This document shows, piece after piece, positions 1 to 3,533 of a DNA stretch of 6,370 nucleotides. This DNA is from an uncultured Sphingomonadales bacterium (GTDB lineage Bacteria > Pseudomonadota > Alphaproteobacteria > Sphingomonadales > Sphingomonadaceae). The position numbers and the translations under genes are program-made. The notes beneath the pieces are model-generated. The model was not told where the DNA came from. It searched no databases and saw only the letters and a program-made list of their open reading frames with translations. The stretch spans positions 1 through 6,370 of the forward strand of contig CAITOD010000625.1 of the NCBI GenBank assembly GCA_903893935.1, in the 5' to 3' direction. How positions within the stretch are numbered: position 1 is the stretch's first letter; every line of letters starts with the position of its first letter.

Positions 1-168
1 ATCATCCGCACTTCGGGCGACGTGCGGTTGTCGAATTTTCTGATGTGGCAGGCAGCTTACGCCGAAATGCTGTTTCTCGAAGTGCTGTGGCCCGATTTCG
101 GCCGTGCGCATCTCGAGGCCGCGCTCGAGGAATATGCCCGGCGGGAGCGACGCTTTGGCGGCCGCTGA
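1..168 (+). CDS. uppS: UppS, isoprenyl (undecaprenyl/decaprenyl) diphosphate synthase, C-terminal fragment
   Basis: Only the last 55 codons are present; the 5' part lies left of the window. UppS is a cis-prenyltransferase that adds isopentenyl units to farnesyl diphosphate at the inner membrane, giving the polyprenyl carrier for peptidoglycan and surface polysaccharides. The fragment opens with [17 protein letters not shown], the family's C-terminal substrate-binding block. R3, R9 and S11 match the E. coli diphosphate-binding R194, R200 and S202, and E22 in AYAE matches the metal-binding E213. VLWPDF and the closing RRERRFGGR are also typical of the family. The TGA at 166-168 lies inside the start of cdsA, so the two genes overlap and are probably translationally coupled. 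Family assignment is firm; the chain length of the product cannot be told from this piece. Confidence 0.95.
   Translation: MIRTSGDVRLSNFLMWQAAYAEMLFLEVLWPDFGRAHLEAALEEYARRERRFGGR
143..147 (+). promoter_or_regulatory. Shine-Dalgarno site supporting a TTG start for cdsA
   Basis: GGGAG sits 7 nt before the TTG at 155-157, an ideal spacing. The competing ATG at 134 has only GAGG (127-130) with 3 nt spacing, and the ATG at 179 has no purine-rich site in front. This site favours 155 as the cdsA start. It lies inside the uppS coding region. Confidence 0.5.
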
Positions 169-916
169 TCCTGCCGCGATGCCAGCTCCCGCGCGGTCCG
201 ATCTGCCGCAACGGCTGGGCTCGGCGGCAGTGATGCTGGCGGTCGCCGCTGTCGCCTTTGCGCTCGGTGGCTGGGTGCTCGAAGGGCTGGTGCTGGCAGT
301 GGGGCTTGGCACCTTTGTTGAATTCGCGATGCTGGTGCGGCGGTTCGCGCAAGCTTGGCCCGTGCGCGCGCTGTGGCTGCTGCTGGGCGCGGGGTATATC
401 GGGCTCGCCTGTCGCACCGCGGTTCCGCCGGACATGAACGCGCTGCAACTGCTCGAAGTGGTCGGCAGCGTGATTGCTGTCGATGTCGGCGCCTATTTTG
501 CCGGGCGCGGGCTGGGCGGGCCGAAGATTGCCCCGAAGATCAGCCCGTCGAAAACCTGGGCCGGGCTGGGTGGGGCAGTGCTGGCCGCAACCGCGTTCTA
601 TCTCGCGCTGGCGACGATCGATTTCTACCAGAACCGGGCGATTTTTCACGAATATGTCGAGCGCTATCATCGCTCTTACGCGCATTTCGGCGTGCAGTTT
701 CACTGGCTCGATGCGCTGCTGTTCGGGCCGCTGACCGCGCTGGTCGCGCAAGCGGGTGATTTTTTCGAAAGCTGGCTGAAGCGCCGCGCCGGCGTGAAGG
801 ACTCTGGGCGCCTGATCCCCGGGCATGGCGGCGTGTTCGATCGCACCGACGGGCTGATCGCGGTGTTGTTTGTCATTGGCATTTTGCGCTTTGGTGTGGC
901 TATGGTGCGGGGATGA
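155..916 (+). CDS. cdsA: CdsA, phosphatidate cytidylyltransferase (CDP-diacylglycerol synthase)
   Basis: This enzyme makes CDP-diacylglycerol from CTP and phosphatidic acid in the inner membrane, the branch point to all phospholipids. The reading gives 253 aa, a little shorter than E. coli CdsA (about 285). Hydrophobic segments lie near residues 22-52, 72-88, 97-117, 136-154, 187-200 and 232-248. The family signature is complete at the C-terminal end: [13 protein letters not shown] (206-218), then HGG (224-226), DR (229-230) and D232. Upstream, DVGAY (110-114) and SPSKTW (130-135) are the usual mid-protein motifs. The start was set at TTG 155 because of a well-spaced GGGAG; ATG 134 (260 aa) and ATG 179 (245 aa) are alternatives. 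The gene overlaps uppS by 14 nt and dxr by 4 nt. Residues 156-186 form a long polar loop rich in His and aromatics, which looks larger than usual. Function is certain; the start is not. Confidence 0.95.
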   Translation: MAAADPAAMPAPARSDLPQRLGSAAVMLAVAAVAFALGGWVLEGLVLAVGLGTFVEFAMLVRRFAQAWPVRALWLLLGAGYIGLACRTAVPPDMNALQLLEVVGSVIAVDVGAYFAGRGLGGPKIAPKISPSKTWAGLGGAVLAATAFYLALATIDFYQNRAIFHEYVERYHRSYAHFGVQFHWLDALLFGPLTALVAQAGDFFESWLKRRAGVKDSGRLIPGHGGVFDRTDGLIAVLFVIGILRFGVAMVRG

Positions 917-2088
917 TACGCTCCTTGACGATCCTCGGCGCCACCGGTTCGATCGGCGCCTCGACGCTCGATCTGGTCCGCCGCAACCGCGAAGCCTTTC
1001 GGGTGGTCGCGCTCACCGGCAACCGCAATGTCGCGGTGCTTGCCGGACTGGCGCGTGAATTCGCCGCCGAACTGGCGGTAATCGCCGATGCGGCGCTGCT
1101 GCCCGATTTGCGCGAAGCGCTCGCCGGCAGCGGGATTGCCGCGGCGGGCGGCGCTGCGGCGCTGGTCGAGGCGGCACAGCGGCCCGCCGATCTGACCGTC
1201 GCGGCGATTGTCGGCTGCGCCGGGCTCGCGCCGACGATGGCGGCGATCGAGCAGGGGCGCACCGTGGCGCTCGCCAACAAGGAAGCGCTGGTTTCCGCAG
1301 GCGGCGTAATGACGCGCGCGGTTACGCGCCATGGCACCACGCTGCTGCCGGTCGATTCCGAGCACAACGCGATTTTCCAGTGCCTCGCGGGCAACGACCC
1401 CGCGCATGTGCGCTGGATCACGCTCACTGCCAGCGGCGGGCCGTTTCGTGACTGGCCGGCCGAGCGGCTGGCGCATGCCACCCCGGCCGAAGCCGTGCGC
1501 CATCCCAATTGGTCGATGGGCGCCAAGATCAGCGTCGATTCGGCGACGATGATGAACAAGGGGCTCGAATTCATCGAAGCCTATCACTTGTTCCCGGTCG
1601 GCGAAGAGCGCTTGCGCATCCTGGTCCACCCGCAATCGATCGTCCATTCGATGGTCGAATACCGCGACGGATCGACGCTTGCGCAACTGGGGCCTTCGGA
1701 CATGCGCGTGCCGATCGCCTCGGCGCTGGCCTGGCCCGCGCGCATGGCAACGCCGTGCGACCCGCTCGACTTGGCCGCAATCGGCACGCTGACGTTTCGC
1801 GCGCCCGATGAAGTGCGGTTTCCCGCCACCCGGCTGGCGCGCGAGGCGGTTGTCGCGGGCGGGGCGGCAGCCGCCGTGCTCAATGCCGCCAATGAAATTG
1901 CCGTCGCGGCGTTCCTCGCCGGACAGATTGCGTTCACCCGCATTGTGCAATGCTGCGAAGATGTGCTGGCTCGCACAATGCCCGCAGCCCCGCACACGCT
2001 CGATGACGTGATCGCGGTCGATGGCGAAGCGCGGGCGCGGGCGAGCGAACTTCTGGGAACGGGGCAGATGACGGAGCGCCTGATTTGA
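913..2088 (+). CDS. dxr: Dxr (IspC), 1-deoxy-D-xylulose 5-phosphate reductoisomerase
   Basis: Dxr is a cytosolic NADPH- and divalent-metal-dependent enzyme that converts DXP to 2-C-methyl-D-erythritol 4-phosphate, the first committed step of the MEP isoprenoid pathway and the target of fosmidomycin. The 391-aa length is normal. The N-terminal dinucleotide-binding motif is GATGSIG (9-15). ANKEALVSAG is at 121-130. The metal ligands are D148, E150 (DSEHN) and E219 (NKGLE). Substrate-site residues corresponding to E. coli S186, H209, M214, S222, N227 and K228 are S174, H197, M202, S210, N215 and K216, and the loop Trp is W200. HPQSIVHSMVEY (239-250) is intact. The ATG overlaps the cdsA stop as ATGA. 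No spaced Shine-Dalgarno is visible, only GGGG directly against the ATG, so initiation probably depends on coupling to cdsA. No key residue appears to be missing. Confidence 0.98.
   Translation: MIRSLTILGATGSIGASTLDLVRRNREAFRVVALTGNRNVAVLAGLAREFAAELAVIADAALLPDLREALAGSGIAAAGGAAALVEAAQRPADLTVAAIVGCAGLAPTMAAIEQGRTVALANKEALVSAGGVMTRAVTRHGTTLLPVDSEHNAIFQCLAGNDPAHVRWITLTASGGPFRDWPAERLAHATPAEAVRHPNWSMGAKISVDSATMMNKGLEFIEAYHLFPVGEERLRILVHPQSIVHSMVEYRDGSTLAQLGPSDMRVPIASALAWPARMATPCDPLDLAAIGTLTFRAPDEVRFPATRLAREAVVAGGAAAAVLNAANEIAVAAFLAGQIAFTRIVQCCEDVLARTMPAAPHTLDDVIAVDGEARARASELLGTGQMTERLI
2073..2076 (+). promoter_or_regulatory. Shine-Dalgarno site supporting a TTG start for rseP
   Basis: GGAG lies 8 nt upstream of the TTG at 2085-2087, inside the end of dxr. 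The next in-frame candidate, ATG 2115, has no comparable site. The N-terminal SPG that would be lost with the later start is, from memory, shared with related sphingomonad RseP proteins. Confidence 0.55.
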
Positions 2089-3212
2089 CACCTCTTCATT
2101 CGCCCGGCCTGTTGATGACGCTGGTCGGTTTTGCGCTCGTGCTCGGCCCGCTGGTGTTCATTCACGAGCTCGGCCACTATCTCGCCGGGCGCCTGTTCGG
2201 CGTACGCGCCGATGTGTTTTCGATCGGTTTCGGCCAGGAACTGCTGGGCTGGACCGACCGGCGCGGCACCCGCTGGAAACTTTCGGTGCTGCCGCTTGGC
2301 GGCTATGTGCAGTTTGCCGGCGACAGCAACCCGGCGGGCCAGCCGAGCGCGGACTGGCTGGCGCTGCCCGCCGACGAACGCGCGCGCACCCTGCAGGGCC
2401 GCCCGCTGTGGCAACGCGCGGTGATCGTGGTGGCGGGGCCGGTGACCAATCTGGTGCTGGCGGTGCTGATCCTGGCCGGATTTGCCATGGCTTACGGCAC
2501 GCTGGTGGCGCCCCCGGTGATCGGGCAAGTCGAACCGGGATCGGTCGCGCAAGCCGCCGGGCTGAAAGTCGGCGACCGGGTGGTCACGCTGGGCGGCACC
2601 CGGATCGAGAGCTTTCGCGATATCAAGCTGGTGGTCATGCAGCAATCGGGCCAGCCGCTCGCGCTGGAGATCGATCGCGCCGGGCGCCGTGTCGATCTGA
2701 CCGTGACGCCCGCCGCCAAAGTGGAAACCGACCAGTTCGGCAACAGCGAATCCGGCGGTCATCTGGGCGTTGGCCCCGATCTCACGCTGGTCCAGCGCCG
2801 CGCCCTGGGGCCGGTCGGCGCACTGGGCGAGGGGCTGGGCGAAACGCGCGATATCATCGCCATGACGATAACCGGGATCGAACAGATCGTGACCGGGCGG
2901 CGCGACGCGCACGAATTGGGCGGGCCGATCCGGATTGCCAAATATTCGGGCGAGCAGCTGGTTTCGGGCTGGCAGAATTTTGTCGCGTTTATCGCGCTGA
3001 TCTCGATCAACCTCGGGTTTATCAACCTGCTGCCGATCCCGATTCTCGATGGCGGTCACCTGGCGCTGTTCCTGATCGAGGCGATCCGGCGCAAGCCGGT
3101 AAGCCAGCGCGGGCAGGAATGGGCGTTCGGCACCGGGCTCGCGCTGGTTGCGGCGCTGATGCTGTTTGTCACGATCAACGATGTCGGATCGCTCAAATGG
3201 TTTGGCGGCTAG
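2085..3212 (+). CDS. rseP: RseP/MmpA-type site-2 intramembrane zinc metalloprotease
   Basis: This is a polytopic inner-membrane protease that cuts transmembrane segments, either of anti-sigma factors (RseP) or, in Caulobacter, of the polarity factor PodJ (MmpA). The zinc site is HELGH at residues 27-31 in the first membrane helix. The third ligand is D322 in INLLPIPILDGGH (313-325). RWKLSVLPLGGYVQF (63-77) is the membrane-associated beta-hairpin, and GPVTN (118-122) opens the second helix. A PDZ domain lies around 140-208. With 375 aa there is room for one PDZ domain, unlike the two in the 450-aa E. coli protein. The C-terminal helix is about 347-363. The start is TTG 2085, overlapping the dxr stop (TTGA) with GGAG 8 nt upstream; ATG 2115 is the alternative (365 aa). 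The natural substrate cannot be told from this window, since no anti-sigma factor is encoded nearby. Confidence 0.97.
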   Translation: MTPLHSPGLLMTLVGFALVLGPLVFIHELGHYLAGRLFGVRADVFSIGFGQELLGWTDRRGTRWKLSVLPLGGYVQFAGDSNPAGQPSADWLALPADERARTLQGRPLWQRAVIVVAGPVTNLVLAVLILAGFAMAYGTLVAPPVIGQVEPGSVAQAAGLKVGDRVVTLGGTRIESFRDIKLVVMQQSGQPLALEIDRAGRRVDLTVTPAAKVETDQFGNSESGGHLGVGPDLTLVQRRALGPVGALGEGLGETRDIIAMTITGIEQIVTGRRDAHELGGPIRIAKYSGEQLVSGWQNFVAFIALISINLGFINLLPIPILDGGHLALFLIEAIRRKPVSQRGQEWAFGTGLALVAALMLFVTINDVGSLKWFGG

Positions 3213-3246
3213 ATCTGCCGGCGCGCGCGTATTTCCGGCAGGTTTT
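3213..3246 (+). terminator. GC-rich hairpin after rseP, candidate weak intrinsic terminator
   Basis: CTGCCGG (3215-3221) pairs perfectly with CCGGCAG (3235-3241). Outer T-G and A-T pairs (3214/3242, 3213/3243) extend the stem to 9 bp. The loop is 13 nt, and the run TTTT (3243-3246) follows at once. It begins right after the rseP stop. The long loop and short T-run make full termination doubtful; it could instead act as partial attenuation or an mRNA-stabilising structure between rseP and bamA. Confidence 0.35.
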
Positions 3247-3262
3247 GCGCCGCAATGCCGCA

Positions 3263-3287
3263 GGAACGCGCCAAGCTTGCTTGCGTG
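3263..3287 (+). promoter_or_regulatory. Possible ECF-type (EcfG-like) promoter upstream of bamA
   Basis: GGAAC (3263-3267), 16 nt, then CGTG (3284-3287) matches the alphaproteobacterial EcfG pattern GGAAC-N16-CGTT in all but the last base. It lies in the only non-coding gap, after the hairpin and about 130 nt before the bamA ATG. GGAAC also occurs by chance in dxr, so this is weak evidence. No convincing sigma-70-type box was seen in the gap. Confidence 0.2.
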
Positions 3288-3321
3288 ATCGCGTGGCATC
3301 GGGCAGAGGGCCAAGCGGACC

Positions 3322-3420
3322 ATGAGCTGGCTCCGGCGGGTCGATGACGTTCGGGTCGGGGAAGATTGGGTTGGCGGCTGCAGCAGCGGTCGCGTGCAAG
3401 GACTGGATGGCGCTTGGTGA
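3322..3420 (+). other. Candidate 32-codon leader ORF overlapping the bamA start
   Basis: An ATG at 3322 opens a 32-codon frame that starts MSWLRRVDD, ends GLDGAW, and stops with TGA at 3418-3420. Its last base is the first base of the bamA ATG (TGATG). AGAGGG (3305-3310) lies 11 nt upstream, a usable but long spacing. The arrangement resembles a translationally coupled leader. The peptide has no recognised motif, and the overlap could be chance. No other gene is seen in the 3213-3419 gap. Confidence 0.2.
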
Positions 3421-3533
3421 TGATTTCTGGAAACGCGGGCCGGACCGCCGCACGCCATCTGGGCATGACTGCCACGATCGGCATGCTTCTGGCCAGCAGC
3501 TGCCTCGCAGCTTTGCCAAACGGTGCGCTTGCC
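3420..3533 (+). other. BamA signal peptide
   Basis: Residues 1-38 show a basic n-region (R8, R12, H13), a hydrophobic core TATIGMLLASSCLAAL (17-32) and a probable signal peptidase I site after GALA (38/39). C28 is preceded by ASS rather than a proper lipobox (Leu at -3), so lipoprotein processing is unlikely. Confidence 0.7.

Noticed and set aside
700..2091. A 463-codon minus-strand open frame opposite cdsA/dxr
   Set aside because: It lies opposite dxr, whose active-site motifs are intact. The predicted protein is Arg-rich without domains.
3271..3282. Short palindrome CAAGCTTG with a repeated CTTG
   Set aside because: It is an 8-bp palindrome with no spacer or partner copy elsewhere in the gap; chance is sufficient explanation.
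3495..3506. Possible lipobox (LASSC) in the BamA signal peptide
   Set aside because: The -3 position is Ala and -1 is Ser. A signal peptidase I site after GALA fits better, and BamA is not a lipoprotein.
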